From UBA8524 sp964215915 (GTDB taxonomy: Bacteria; Bacteroidota; Bacteroidia; UBA8524), in NCBI GenBank assembly GCA_964215915.1, contig CAXPEB010000062.1, forward strand, positions 33,084 to 97,083: a stretch of DNA of 64,000 nt, read 5' to 3'. Every line of letters starts with the position of its first letter. Position 1 is the first letter of the stretch. Shown here piece after piece: positions 43,727 to 52,091 of this stretch. Below the pieces are notes generated by a model that searched no databases, was not told where the DNA came from, and worked only from the letters and a program-made list of their open reading frames with translations. The translations under genes were made by a program, and so were the position numbers.

Positions 43727-44067
43727 TTATGGGGGGGCTCGGTTCTGGGTATCAGGTATTAGGTTTTGGCCGTTCAACACGAATTTTCCCGCTGATCCCG
43801 CAGAATCAAGTTGTTCGGTAGGCTTACAGGTTTTCTCCAATTGCGGTTCTGCGTATTACGCGTAAAGAAGAGTTTCGCAGATCTCGTTGAAGTCAGTTCG
43901 GAAGAAACCGCTATTGAGCAAATGCTCCCGCATCTCAGCGTTTTCTGCGGGAAACAGGTTGCATCGGAAGGTTTATTCTCGTTTTACAAACAGCAAACCG
44001 CCAATACCCAATAGCAGATTTTTCAGAGGTACTCGGTTCTTGGTCTTAGGTTCTGCCCCTTACCCCG

Positions 44068-44574
44068 TCAAGGTTCGACTATCCTAGGTCCAAGCTCGAT
44101 TACGGCCGGGTTGTGCACGTGTCCGTTCCCTACCTCAAAACGAAGCATGGTTCGCACCTTATGAAACCCATGTTTTCCGGCTGCTCCGGGGTTCATGTGA
44201 AGGAGCCCGTTTTTTTTATCCCGCATGACCTTCAGAATATGAGAATGCCCGCAAAGGAACAGGTTGGGAGGGTGGCGGTAGATGTCTGCCCGGATACGCG
44301 GATTATACCGGCCCGGATACCCGCCTATATGTGTCATCCATACATCCATCCCCTCACAAATGAAACGTCGGTGTTCCGGATGGATTATCCGGATATCCTG
44401 TCCGTCGATGTTTCCATACACCCCTTTTACAGGCCGTATGGCAGCCAGGGCTTCGTGTACGGCAATACTTCCCCAGTCGCCGGTATGCCAGACCTCATCG
44501 GCCCATTCTGCATGCCGGAGAATGGCATCATCGATATAACCGTGGGTATCGGAAAGCAGCAGGATTTTCTTCAA
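44068..44574 (-). CDS. YfcE/MJ0936-type metallophosphoesterase
   Basis: A 168-residue calcineurin-like phosphoesterase, likely a cytoplasmic phosphodiesterase. All metal-site motifs are present: LLSDTHG (about 5-11), HTGDWG (30-35), VYGNIDG (52-58), WMTHIGG (79-85) and CGHSH (108-112), ending with MNPGA. The start is TTG 44574, which gives MKKILLLSDTHG at the family position. A TACATTTG box ends five bases upstream. It is divergent from the rhomboid gene (37 bases between starts). The substrate is unknown. Confidence 0.9.
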   Translation of the reverse strand: MKKILLLSDTHGYIDDAILRHAEWADEVWHTGDWGSIAVHEALAAIRPVKGVYGNIDGQDIRIIHPEHRRFICEGMDVWMTHIGGYPGRYNPRIRADIYRHPPNLFLCGHSHILKVMRDKKNGLLHMNPGAAGKHGFHKVRTMLRFEVGNGHVHNPAVIELGPRIVEP

Positions 44575-44579
44575 GGCTT

Positions 44580-44587
44580 CAAATGTA
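44580..44587 (-). promoter_or_regulatory. Candidate -7 box (TACATTTG) of the phosphoesterase
   Basis: An exact TAnnTTTG match ending five bases before the TTG start; it would give a nearly leaderless mRNA. No -33 TTG. Confidence 0.3.
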
Positions 44588-44611
44588 AGCAGTGTGCCGT
44601 ATTATTGAAGG

Positions 44612-45214
44612 ATGAGTCTGACCTTGTTGATAATACTTGCTACAGCGGTTACTTCCATAATTGCGTTCAGGAATTACGATCTCAAATACCGGTTGATATT
44701 TTCTCCCACCATCATCGAAGACCGCAACGAATGGTACCGTTTTCTTACCTGTGGCTTTATCCATGCCGACTTCATGCACCTGCTGGTCAATATGTATGTG
44801 TTGTACAATTTCGGAGAGGCCGTAGAGCAGGTTTTTAAAATGCAACTCAGCCTCGGGGGGATGCGCTTTCTGCTGATGTACCTGCTGACAATTGTATTGG
44901 CCAATGTGCGGACCTTCTATAAAGAACGGCATAATGCTGCGTACTTTTCTCTGGGAGCATCGGGAGGAGTAAGTGGAATCGTGTTTAGCTTCCTGCTGAT
45001 GTACCCCACGGCAACCATTGGCTTCATTTTTATTCCTCTCCCCATTCCTGCCTATATCATCGGTCCGGCTTACCTGATCTATTCCCATTATATGAGCCGG
45101 AGAGGCATCGGAAATGTGAACCACGATGCGCACCTCTGGGGTGCTATCATTGGCTTGCTCTTTACGGCTATTAGTCTGCCTGAGACTGTGATGCGCTATA
45201 TCCCGGGCTTATAG
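44612..45214 (+). CDS. Rhomboid-family intramembrane serine protease
   Basis: Cuts transmembrane helices inside the membrane. The 200 residues have six hydrophobic segments. The conserved HADFMHLLVNMYVLYNFG (about 51-68) carries the oxyanion-side His and Asn. The catalytic Ser is in GASGGVSG (Ser117) and the catalytic His in NHDAHLWGA (His174). The Ser-His dyad is therefore complete. It overlaps the convergent small barrel gene by six bases. The substrate cannot be inferred. Confidence 0.93.
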   Translation: MSLTLLIILATAVTSIIAFRNYDLKYRLIFSPTIIEDRNEWYRFLTCGFIHADFMHLLVNMYVLYNFGEAVEQVFKMQLSLGGMRFLLMYLLTIVLANVRTFYKERHNAAYFSLGASGGVSGIVFSFLLMYPTATIGFIFIPLPIPAYIIGPAYLIYSHYMSRRGIGNVNHDAHLWGAIIGLLFTAISLPETVMRYIPGL

Positions 45215-45775
45215 GAAGAAGCCGATCTGGAATACCCAGGGATTACCGTAGTAAGGAGATTTGGGATTTTCGGAACCAAAGGCATAAAGCGCCGTAGCCG
45301 TAAATCCACCCAGACGACCGTTGGAACTGTATCCGGCACCGATCATGGGAGTGGTGTACCAGTACCTGGATTTTTCCAGGAATATGGGATCATAGTATTC
45401 GAAGTTGAGGAGTTCCAGTTCTCCATGAAGAAAAACACTCTCCAGGATATAGTACCGCGAAAATAGACGACCGCCGTACAGGCTGGTTTTGTAGGAGTAG
45501 TTTGGCGTACGGAAACTGTAGTAGATATAAGTGACACCTACTCCTGCAATAAAATTGTCGGTGATGCGGTAGCCAACAAGGGGAGAGAGGTTGATGGAAG
45601 TGATATTGCCGAATTGCAGCCCGAAATTACCGCCATAAGTAAGGCGGGAAGGATCGAAACCCTTTTGTTTCTCCGGGAAAAGTGTGGGAACCCGGTATAA
45701 CGGGTCATTCAGAGAATAGGCGTTCTGGCTGTAAAGCCCTGCCAGCAGGCAAATCAGGAATAGTGTTTTACGCAT
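45209..45775 (-). CDS. Small secreted beta-barrel-like protein, unknown function
   Basis: 188 residues from the ATG at 45775 (a GTG two codons upstream is less likely). The signal peptide ends near YSQNAYS. The mature part alternates polar and aromatic residues (INLSPLVGYRITDNFIAGVG, YYSFRTPNYSYKTSLYGG) and ends WVFQIGFFL, as in eight-stranded outer-membrane barrels. I do not recognise a named family. It lies head-to-head with serC. Confidence 0.65.
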   Translation of the reverse strand: MRKTLFLICLLAGLYSQNAYSLNDPLYRVPTLFPEKQKGFDPSRLTYGGNFGLQFGNITSINLSPLVGYRITDNFIAGVGVTYIYYSFRTPNYSYKTSLYGGRLFSRYYILESVFLHGELELLNFEYYDPIFLEKSRYWYTTPMIGAGYSSNGRLGGFTATALYAFGSENPKSPYYGNPWVFQIGFFL

Positions 45776-45805
45776 CAGCACAAATTAAAGGAAACTTTTT
45801 GTTGA

Positions 45806-45837
45806 TTTGGGTCACTTCGCTTATTGCTTTAACTTCG
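45806..45837 (+). promoter_or_regulatory. Promoter of serC-serA (TTTG-N20-TAACTTCG)
   Basis: TTTG (45806-45809) and TAACTTCG (45830-45837) are 20 bases apart, matching the Bacteroidota -33/-7 layout with one mismatch in the -7 box. The box ends 20 bases before the serC ATG. Confidence 0.7.
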
Positions 45838-45857
45838 CGGCATCAAGAGAAAAAACT

Positions 45858-46943
45858 ATGCCTAAAGTACACAATTTCAGCGCGGGTCCGGGCATTTTGC
45901 CCCAGGAAGCGATCGACAATTCAATTGAAGCTCTTAAGAACTTTGCCGGTACTCAATTGTCTTTGATCGAAGTATCCCACCGCGGAAAAGAATTTGAAGC
46001 GGTTATGGAAGAAGCCTGCAATACCGTAAGGGAATTGTTTGAGGTCCCCGAAGATTACAGTGTACTGTTTCTGCAGGGTGGCGCAAGCATGCAATTCTGC
46101 ATGGTGCCCTATAACCTGCTCGATGAAGGCGAAACTGCCGTTTATGTCAATACCGGAGTTTGGGCGAAAAAGGCGATCAAAGAGGCCAAGTTATTCGGGA
46201 ATGTTCAAGTAGTGGCTAGTTCCGAAGACAAAAACTTCTCTTATATCCCGAAAGACTGGGAGATTCCATCCGACGCCAAATACCTGCACATCACCTCCAA
46301 CAACACCATCTACGGAACCCAGTATAAGTCTTTCCCGGAATCACCCATTCCGGTGGTATGCGATATGTCATCGGATATTTTCAGCCGTCCGGTGGATATC
46401 ACCAAATTCGACCTTGTTTATGCCGGAGCCCAAAAGAATATGGGGCCTGCCGGAGTTACCCTGGTCATCATCAAAAACAGCCTTCTGGGCAAAGTCAAAA
46501 GAGCCATCCCCAGCATGTTGAACTACCAGACCCATATCGACGGAGGTTCCATGTTCAATACCCCTCCCGTATTCCCGATATACGTTTCACTGCAAACGCT
46601 GAAGTGGGTGAAAAGTATGGGAGGAACGGCTGCCATGGAAAAACGCAATGCCGAAAAAGCAGCGTTGTTGTACGGCGAAATCGACCGGAACAGCATGTTC
46701 GTCGGAACAGCTGCCGAAGAAGACCGCTCTCACATGAACGTATGCTTTGTGCTGAAAGAGGATTCGCTGACAGAGGAATTTCTGAAACTAACCAAAGAAA
46801 AGAACCTCAGCGGACTCAAAGGCCATCGTTCCGTAGGAGGTTTCAGAGCTTCCATCTACAACGCTCTCCCGCTGGAAAGTGTTCAGGCACTGGTAGACAC
46901 CATGAAAGAATTTGAAAAAAGTAAAACCGGAGTAAACGCATAA
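45858..46943 (+). CDS. serC: Phosphoserine aminotransferase
   Basis: A PLP enzyme making 3-phosphoserine from 3-phosphohydroxypyruvate and glutamate. The ATG at 45858 gives 361 residues with the typical KVHNFSAGPGILPQEAI start; upstream in-frame sequence (from 45807) covers the promoter and is not coding. The PLP-binding Lys is in YAGAQKNMGPAGVTLV, with VLFLQGGASMQFCMVP and the C-terminal GHRSVGGFRASIYNALP. serA follows 18 bases later, so the first two serine-pathway steps are co-transcribed; serB is not here. Confidence 0.97.
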   Translation: MPKVHNFSAGPGILPQEAIDNSIEALKNFAGTQLSLIEVSHRGKEFEAVMEEACNTVRELFEVPEDYSVLFLQGGASMQFCMVPYNLLDEGETAVYVNTGVWAKKAIKEAKLFGNVQVVASSEDKNFSYIPKDWEIPSDAKYLHITSNNTIYGTQYKSFPESPIPVVCDMSSDIFSRPVDITKFDLVYAGAQKNMGPAGVTLVIIKNSLLGKVKRAIPSMLNYQTHIDGGSMFNTPPVFPIYVSLQTLKWVKSMGGTAAMEKRNAEKAALLYGEIDRNSMFVGTAAEEDRSHMNVCFVLKEDSLTEEFLKLTKEKNLSGLKGHRSVGGFRASIYNALPLESVQALVDTMKEFEKSKTGVNA

Positions 46944-46961
46944 TCACATCTCAGGAAACCC

Positions 46962-47936
46962 ATGACAAAATACCGCATTCTGGCCAATGACGGCCTGGAG
47001 GAGTCAGCAGTAAAGACCCTCGAAGCAGCAGGATTTGAAGTAGACACCAAAAAAGTAGAACAGGATAAACTGGCAGAGGAGCTGAAGAATTACGACGCCA
47101 TCACCGTAAGAAGTGCTACCAAGGTCAGAAAAGAGCTGATCGATGCCTGCCCCAATATTAAGCTGATCGGCAGGGGAGGTGTAGGTATGGATAATATTGA
47201 CGTGGAATATGCCCGTTCCAAAGGCATCCGCGTGGTAAATACCCCAGCAGCTTCTTCCGTATCCGTAGCAGAAATGGTGTTTGCCCATCTCTTTTCGGCC
47301 GTCAGGAACCTGGCAGAATCCAACCGCCTCATGCCGGAAAAGGCCACCAGCGATTTTTCCAAGATCAAAAAAGGAAGCGCCGGAGTAGAACTTCGCGGCA
47401 AAACGTTGGGGATCATCGGATTCGGTCGTATCGGTCAGGAAGCAGCTAAGATTGCTTTCGGCTTGGGTATGGAAGTGCTTGCTTATGATCCTTATGTGGC
47501 AGAAGCCGAACTCTACCTCCACCTGGGAGTTACTGCCGGCCATCAGCGGATCAAAATCCCGATTAAAACCGTTACCAAGGAAGAGGTGCTGCGCAAATCG
47601 GACTTCATTTCCCTGCACGTACCTTTTAAGGATGGAGATACACCGGTAGTCGGTAAACCGGAAATCGAAATCATGAAAGACGGAGCCGGAATTGTAAACT
47701 GCGCACGAGGTGGTGCCGTTAGCGAAGAAGCCCTGTTGGAAGCCACTGAATCAGGCAAGATTCCGTACATCGGACTGGATGTATTTGCCAAAGAGCCCCC
47801 GGTAGACGACCGTATTCTGAAACTTCCCAAGGTTTCTCTGAGTGCTCACGTAGGAGGTTCTACCGCAGAAGCACAGTCAAATATCGGTGCCGAACTTGCC
47901 GAAAAGATCATCGATTTCTTCAAAAACGGAAATTAA
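46962..47936 (+). CDS. serA: D-3-phosphoglycerate dehydrogenase (short form)
   Basis: An NAD-dependent enzyme for the first step of serine synthesis. The 324 residues lack the C-terminal ACT regulatory domain, so no serine feedback site is visible. The NAD-binding motif is IIGFGRIGQEAAKIAFG (about 148-164). The catalytic Arg is in VNCARGGAVSEEALL and the His in SLSAHVGGSTAEAQ. It sits between serC and the DUF1015 gene. Confidence 0.95.
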   Translation: MTKYRILANDGLEESAVKTLEAAGFEVDTKKVEQDKLAEELKNYDAITVRSATKVRKELIDACPNIKLIGRGGVGMDNIDVEYARSKGIRVVNTPAASSVSVAEMVFAHLFSAVRNLAESNRLMPEKATSDFSKIKKGSAGVELRGKTLGIIGFGRIGQEAAKIAFGLGMEVLAYDPYVAEAELYLHLGVTAGHQRIKIPIKTVTKEEVLRKSDFISLHVPFKDGDTPVVGKPEIEIMKDGAGIVNCARGGAVSEEALLEATESGKIPYIGLDVFAKEPPVDDRILKLPKVSLSAHVGGSTAEAQSNIGAELAEKIIDFFKNGN

Positions 47937-47948
47937 GCAGATACCTCA

Positions 47949-49193
47949 TTGCCCGAAATAAAACCCTTTTCAGCGCTGCGCCCTCGTCCCGAGCTGGCGC
48001 AGCTTGTTTCTTCCAGGTCCTGGGACAGTAACCACAACCATATCTCTAAGGAGATTATGGACAATTACGACCATTCCTACCTGCATGTGGTAAAACCCCA
48101 CCTGAACTTCACAGACCCGGAACGTATTCCGGAAAAACACTATCCCTTTGCCAGGCAGAAATTCCTGGACATGAAAACGCTGGAAATCCTTCAGAAGGAA
48201 GATAAAGACTGCCTGTACCTGTATCAGATCACCGATATGAAGTTTGATCTGACCTATACCGGTGTGGTGGGACTGGCCGCTGTCGACGACTACCTTAACG
48301 GACGGATCAAGGTGCATGAAAATACCCTTTCCAAAAAGGAAGAGGCCCTCGTGAAACACGTGGAGTATGTGAAAGCCGTGGGAGAACCCGTCTTGCTTAC
48401 GTTCAAGGGAGGTGAGTGGTACAACAACCTGGTTGACAAAGTGGAGAACATTGAGCCGCTTTTCAGCTTTACCGGCGATCAGCTGGTAAAGACGGAGGTT
48501 TGGCCGATCTGTGAGGCAGAGGATATCCGGAATATCCGGGAACACCTGAAAGCGCTGGACGCGTTTTATATAGCCGACGGGCACCACCGTTCAGCCGGAG
48601 CAGTTCGCTACTGCAAAAAACGCAGGGAAGAAAACCCGGACTATACCGGAGAAGAACCCTTCAATTATTTTCTGGGCTATTTTATTCCCACCGACAAACT
48701 GCATATTTTCGAGTTCAATCGGCTGGTGAAAGACCTCGGAGAACTTTCTGATGAGGCGTTTCTTGAGGCTTTGTCCCAACGGTTCCGTATTCGCGAACTG
48801 GGGCATACTTTGCTAACCGTAAAAAAGAAAAGCCACTTGTTCGGGATGTATATGAATCAAACCTGGTACGGACTTGACCTAAAGGAACCCATACAAGGCG
48901 ATGTATTGGAAAAGCTGGATGTATCCGTGCTGGAGAACCTGATCCTGAAGGAAATCCTGCACATACACGATTCCAAGACCGACGATCGTTTGAGTTTTGT
49001 TGACGGCACCAAAGGCATACACCGCCTTCAGGAGCTTGTAGACATCGGCGAGTTTAAAGTGGCATTTTCCCTGTTCCCCACTAAAGCGGAAGAGGTTATT
49101 GAAGTGGCAGACAAAGGGCTTACCATGCCTCCCAAGTCTACCTGGTTCGAGCCGAAGTTGCGTACCGGATTGTTGATCTATGAATTGGAATAA
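47949..49193 (+). CDS. DUF1015 family protein
   Basis: A 414-residue cytoplasmic protein of unknown activity that is widespread in bacteria. The TTG at 47949 is used since PEIKPFSALRPRPELAQLV is the usual N-terminus. Conserved features include YLYQITD, FTGVVGLA-like TYTGVVGLAAVDDYL, and the signature YIADGHHRSAGAVRY (about 211-225). The gene often follows serC-serA in Bacteroidota (from memory), suggesting a role tied to serine metabolism, but none is proven. It overlaps the next gene by 14 bases. Confidence 0.88.
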   Translation: MPEIKPFSALRPRPELAQLVSSRSWDSNHNHISKEIMDNYDHSYLHVVKPHLNFTDPERIPEKHYPFARQKFLDMKTLEILQKEDKDCLYLYQITDMKFDLTYTGVVGLAAVDDYLNGRIKVHENTLSKKEEALVKHVEYVKAVGEPVLLTFKGGEWYNNLVDKVENIEPLFSFTGDQLVKTEVWPICEAEDIRNIREHLKALDAFYIADGHHRSAGAVRYCKKRREENPDYTGEEPFNYFLGYFIPTDKLHIFEFNRLVKDLGELSDEAFLEALSQRFRIRELGHTLLTVKKKSHLFGMYMNQTWYGLDLKEPIQGDVLEKLDVSVLENLILKEILHIHDSKTDDRLSFVDGTKGIHRLQELVDIGEFKVAFSLFPTKAEEVIEVADKGLTMPPKSTWFEPKLRTGLLIYELE

Positions 49194-49569
49194 TTACCTG
49201 CGGGGAATTTTTGTTTCCCTTTTTATATGGATAGCCGGCCATCCTGCCTCTGCGCAGATGGAGGTTCAGAAGGGCATTGAAGGAAAGACCTTCTACGATA
49301 CGGCACATGAAGTTGTTCATGAAGCCTACGAATACAAACTACGCTACCGCATGATCATTGATCCCCGCACCGGCGATGCCATACCTCTGGGAGAACCTGA
49401 AGAAATCAAAAACGGGATCTATATCCGTTACCGGGAAGACGGTACTATCGAATGCACCGGCTACTACAAGAATGATGTAGCCTGTGGCCATTGGAAGTAT
49501 ATGGATGAAACGGGGAAGGTGCTGGTTCGGGAAGAATACCTGGAAGGCCCCTGCATTGTTGGGCAATAA
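49180..49569 (+). CDS. Small secreted MORN/YwqK-like repeat protein
   Basis: A 129-residue protein with a signal peptide (GIFVSLFIWIAGHPASAQ). The C-terminal half (about 75-125) has MORN/YwqK-like repeats: GIYIRYREDGTIECTGYYKN, then CGHWKYMDETGKVLVREEY. Such repeats form beta-hairpins and may bind lipids or partners. It starts inside the DUF1015 gene, so it is coupled to it, and it ends one base before the convergent stop of the next gene. Function unknown. Confidence 0.7.
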   Translation: MNWNNYLRGIFVSLFIWIAGHPASAQMEVQKGIEGKTFYDTAHEVVHEAYEYKLRYRMIIDPRTGDAIPLGEPEEIKNGIYIRYREDGTIECTGYYKNDVACGHWKYMDETGKVLVREEYLEGPCIVGQ

Positions 49570-50313
49570 TCACCGGGAAAAGAGAAATTCCCAGCGGCAT
49601 TTTTTTTCTTCAAGTAAAATCCGGTCTCCCTGCATACGGAGTCGCCATAGGGCATCCGGAGCAGTCAGATCCCGGTAAAGTTGTTCTTCCGCCGGTGAAT
49701 TGAACTCGGTACAGGTAAACTGAGTCGGGAACAAATTCAGCTTTCCGTCGGCGGCAAGGAAGTATTTGATGAATATCCCCGCTTTCCGGCCACAGGTAAG
49801 CAGCATAACCGAGTCAGAGATAAAATGGATCCGGGCATTGATACTGTCTTTCGGATTGAGGCAGCTCGCCTGCTGAGCGATAAGCAACTCCCCGTCGAAC
49901 GGATTTCGGTAAGCATATTCAATGGGTTTGGCAAGACTGCCGTTCCAGCTGCAGCTGAGGTGATTGACTTTCAGGTGTTTTTTCCCGCTCCCGAATTGCA
50001 GGCGGTCGATTACCAGGATGCGTAGTCTATCCCTGAAATCCGGATGCACATCTATCAGAAAATCCTGAACCGCGTTTCCCGAAACAAGGTGAAGGGAAAA
50101 GACATTGTCCGCAGAATAAAGTTTCCAGTGCTGCCAGATATCATCTTCCGCCCCGAAAGTGATGGAGGCATTGCCGGAATCCACTTGTATGCTCATACTT
50201 TTCGGGTTGACCGCTCTTCCCGAAGCATCGTAACACCGGAGGATCAGGTCCAGGGTATCTGCGGTGGCCAGGTTAAAGGCCAGGAGGAAAAGTAAAACAA
50301 CGGGTGTTTTCAT
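49570..50313 (-). CDS. Secreted protein of unknown function
   Basis: 247 residues with a signal peptide (VVLLFLLAFNLATA). The mature part is rich in beta-forming residues and has four cysteines (for example LSCSWNGS, ASCLNPKD, LLTCGRKAG, QFTCTEF) that could form two disulfides. I recognise no domain. It is the last gene of a three-gene unit: its ATG overlaps the lipoprotein stop by four bases. This is a good candidate for a new envelope protein family. Confidence 0.6.
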   Translation of the reverse strand: MKTPVVLLFLLAFNLATADTLDLILRCYDASGRAVNPKSMSIQVDSGNASITFGAEDDIWQHWKLYSADNVFSLHLVSGNAVQDFLIDVHPDFRDRLRILVIDRLQFGSGKKHLKVNHLSCSWNGSLAKPIEYAYRNPFDGELLIAQQASCLNPKDSINARIHFISDSVMLLTCGRKAGIFIKYFLAADGKLNLFPTQFTCTEFNSPAEEQLYRDLTAPDALWRLRMQGDRILLEEKKCRWEFLFSR

Positions 50314-50819
50314 TCGTCAATGATGGTGGTAAAAAGCAACCCGTCGCGTATTTCCGACTGAAAGCGGAACTGAAAGCGTTCCATGGGTTTCCGCGTCGTA
50401 AATTCAAAATAGTAGTGCGCGTTGTCCGGGTCCAGGATCATCACCTCCGGGTGCAGGATCAGTGCTTCGTTCAGGTACTCCTGGTTCACCCATTCCAGTA
50501 AATCGTCTTTGCGGATAAAGAAAGTATCCTGATCGATTCGTATCTGGAGCTGCAGGTCTTCGAACAGGTGCATGTTCACAAATTCAGGGGTTTCCTCACG
50601 TGCCACTACAAAATGATAGGGGACAGGTTCCAGGGCAAGAAGAAATTTTACGGTGTCTTTTTGTCCGGTAAGCAGGGTATCCAGCTTTACCTGGTTTTCA
50701 CCGACATGGCTGATCTCCCGGGGTGTTTTTTTCGCCGCTTTATTTCCGGAATCCGAACAGCTACTGATCAATATGCCCAGAATCAGGCAGAGACCGGAAG
50801 CAAACAACAGGTTTTTCAC
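50310..50819 (-). CDS. Lipoprotein of unknown function
   Basis: 169 residues from a GTG start that overlaps the peptidase stop (GTGA). The lipobox is GILISSCSD (Cys about 21), then a Lys/Thr linker and a compact domain with FVNMHLFEDLQLQIRIDQD, RKDDLLEWVNQEYLNEA and a beta-rich end (YYFEFTTRKPMERFQFRFQ). No known family is recognised. It lies between the M28 peptidase and the secreted protein, translationally linked to both, so the three likely act together in the envelope. Confidence 0.65.
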   Translation of the reverse strand: MKNLLFASGLCLILGILISSCSDSGNKAAKKTPREISHVGENQVKLDTLLTGQKDTVKFLLALEPVPYHFVVAREETPEFVNMHLFEDLQLQIRIDQDTFFIRKDDLLEWVNQEYLNEALILHPEVMILDPDNAHYYFEFTTRKPMERFQFRFQSEIRDGLLFTTIIDE

Positions 50820-51994
50820 GGAGTCAAAACTAGCATTTTTGTGCCGTGTTTACCTGATTGGGTCGTGAAACGAAGGAGCACGCAGGGCTGGGTTATGCCG
50901 TTTAAGGATATCCGGTTCAATCCGTTTTCCACAGAACCGCTCGCGAGAAGTTTTCCATCCAGACCATAAATTTCCCAGTTGCCTGTTTCCGGAACATCCA
51001 GAACTACCTGTTCTTTTGCAGGGTTCGGGTAAAGTCGGAATTGCGCTTCCCCGGTCTGCCGGAATGCCAGATCCTGATCGGGATTGGAAGCAAACCAAAC
51101 CAGTCCGGCAATTGCCAGCTGGGTATTCCGGTAGAAGAAGGAATCATGGAAATACTGCATGGAGTCGAACTTGGTATGGTAATACCGGTTGAAATCCTGT
51201 TTGTCTTCAATGAGCAGAATAGCGGTACGGTTGTGTTGCCAGAAAGCATCATGGTCGCTGGCAGTAGTTCCCGGATCGATGATCTCCAGGTCAAGTCCGA
51301 TTTCGAAAGTATCTTTAAGTGCTGCCAGTTTGTGCGCTAGCTCCTGGCTGTTCCCGTGTGGTCGGGTATGGATTTCTGTCCGGAAATCCCCATTGTCGTC
51401 ATAAGCGATCATATCCAGGTTGAATACCGCTTCAATGGTATAGGTATCGAAATCGAATTGCTGGTTGAAGGCTTCGCTGCCAACGAGTCCCTGTTCTTCT
51501 TCGTCAAAAAAGAGAAAGAGCAGGGTGAAAGGGTAGTCGCTGTCCTTCAGAAGCCGTGCTGCTTCCATCACGGCGGCGCAACCTGAGGCATTGTCGTCTG
51601 CACCCGTAGCCGATTCAAAGGGAACGGCAATGGCATCATAATGGGCACAGATCACAAACGCCCGGTTAGGGTAAACATTTCCTTCCTTGATACCGACCAC
51701 GTTTTCGCCTTGTGCTCCGAAGTACTGAAAGGAAGTTTGGTAGCCGTATTCCAGCAGACGATTTTCCAGGTACTTTCCGGCGAATTCGTTTCCCGGCTGA
51801 TCTTTATGGCGGCTGCTGATATGCCTTACCTGGCCATCTATAAGAACAGGTTCGATCCCGGTAAGGCTTGCCGTGGTAAAAAGAAGCGAGTCCAGATTAA
51901 CTTCCTGAAGTATTTGCTCTGTTTCTTCTTTCTGGGCATGGACCGGTAACACAAACACCAAAACCAGCATGCCTATGAGTATCCGGACTCGCAT
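50816..51994 (-). CDS. M28 family zinc peptidase with T9SS type A signal
   Basis: A secreted aminopeptidase-type enzyme of 392 residues. The ATG at 51994 gives a signal peptide (IGMLVLVFVLPVHAQ); an ATG at 52033 would lengthen it by 13 residues. The two-zinc site is intact: His/Asp in ICAHYDAIA and ATGADDNASG, Glu pair in FFDEEEQGLVGSEAF, Asp in NLDMIAYDD, His in SDHDAFWQH. The last 75 residues (from about 318: FRLYPNPAKEQVVLDVP, NWEIYGLDGKLL) are a type A T9SS signal, so the enzyme is exported or surface-fixed by that system. It begins the three-gene unit with two unknown envelope proteins. Confidence 0.9.
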   Translation of the reverse strand: MRVRILIGMLVLVFVLPVHAQKEETEQILQEVNLDSLLFTTASLTGIEPVLIDGQVRHISSRHKDQPGNEFAGKYLENRLLEYGYQTSFQYFGAQGENVVGIKEGNVYPNRAFVICAHYDAIAVPFESATGADDNASGCAAVMEAARLLKDSDYPFTLLFLFFDEEEQGLVGSEAFNQQFDFDTYTIEAVFNLDMIAYDDNGDFRTEIHTRPHGNSQELAHKLAALKDTFEIGLDLEIIDPGTTASDHDAFWQHNRTAILLIEDKQDFNRYYHTKFDSMQYFHDSFFYRNTQLAIAGLVWFASNPDQDLAFRQTGEAQFRLYPNPAKEQVVLDVPETGNWEIYGLDGKLLASGSVENGLNRISLNGITQPCVLLRFTTQSGKHGTKMLVLTP

Positions 51995-52057
51995 GCAGGT
52001 AAGACACAATAAATATGCTGGATGTGGCTTCATGGGATTTTAAATCGATGGAGGAAT

Positions 52058-52084
52058 AAAAAACCCCGGCCGGTGGGCCAGGGT
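52058..52084 (-). terminator. Rho-independent terminator of pnp
   Basis: The stem ACCC-GGCC/GGCC-GGGT (52063-52071 with 52076-52084) has one mismatch and is followed on the minus strand by TTTTATT. It lies eight bases after the pnp stop. Confidence 0.75.
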
Positions 52085-52091
52085 CTTGGTT

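Larger units (their letters stand above)
43230..44067. repeat. Gene-free block of degenerate intergenic repeats
   Basis: 838 bases between two gene starts/ends with no supported gene. It holds three related 46-base units (43491-43536, 43547-43592, 43681-43726) sharing TGGAGG, TGCCGGAACAT and GGGGGCGG. It also holds four TTGGGT/TTAGGT-rich stretches (about 43362-43408, 43604-43662, 43738-43772, 44031-44055) and an inverted pair, CCCGCAGAA (43797-43805) and TTCTGCGGG (43943-43951). Short frames here are by-products of repeats. It looks like decayed interspersed elements of the type common between Bacteroidota genes. Confidence 0.7.

Noticed and set aside
43363..44087. Several 65-93 codon plus-strand frames
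   Set aside because: They run through the repeat units in different frames (Pro/Gly/Cys-rich, repeated LPEH/AGTC); no start signals or conserved domain.
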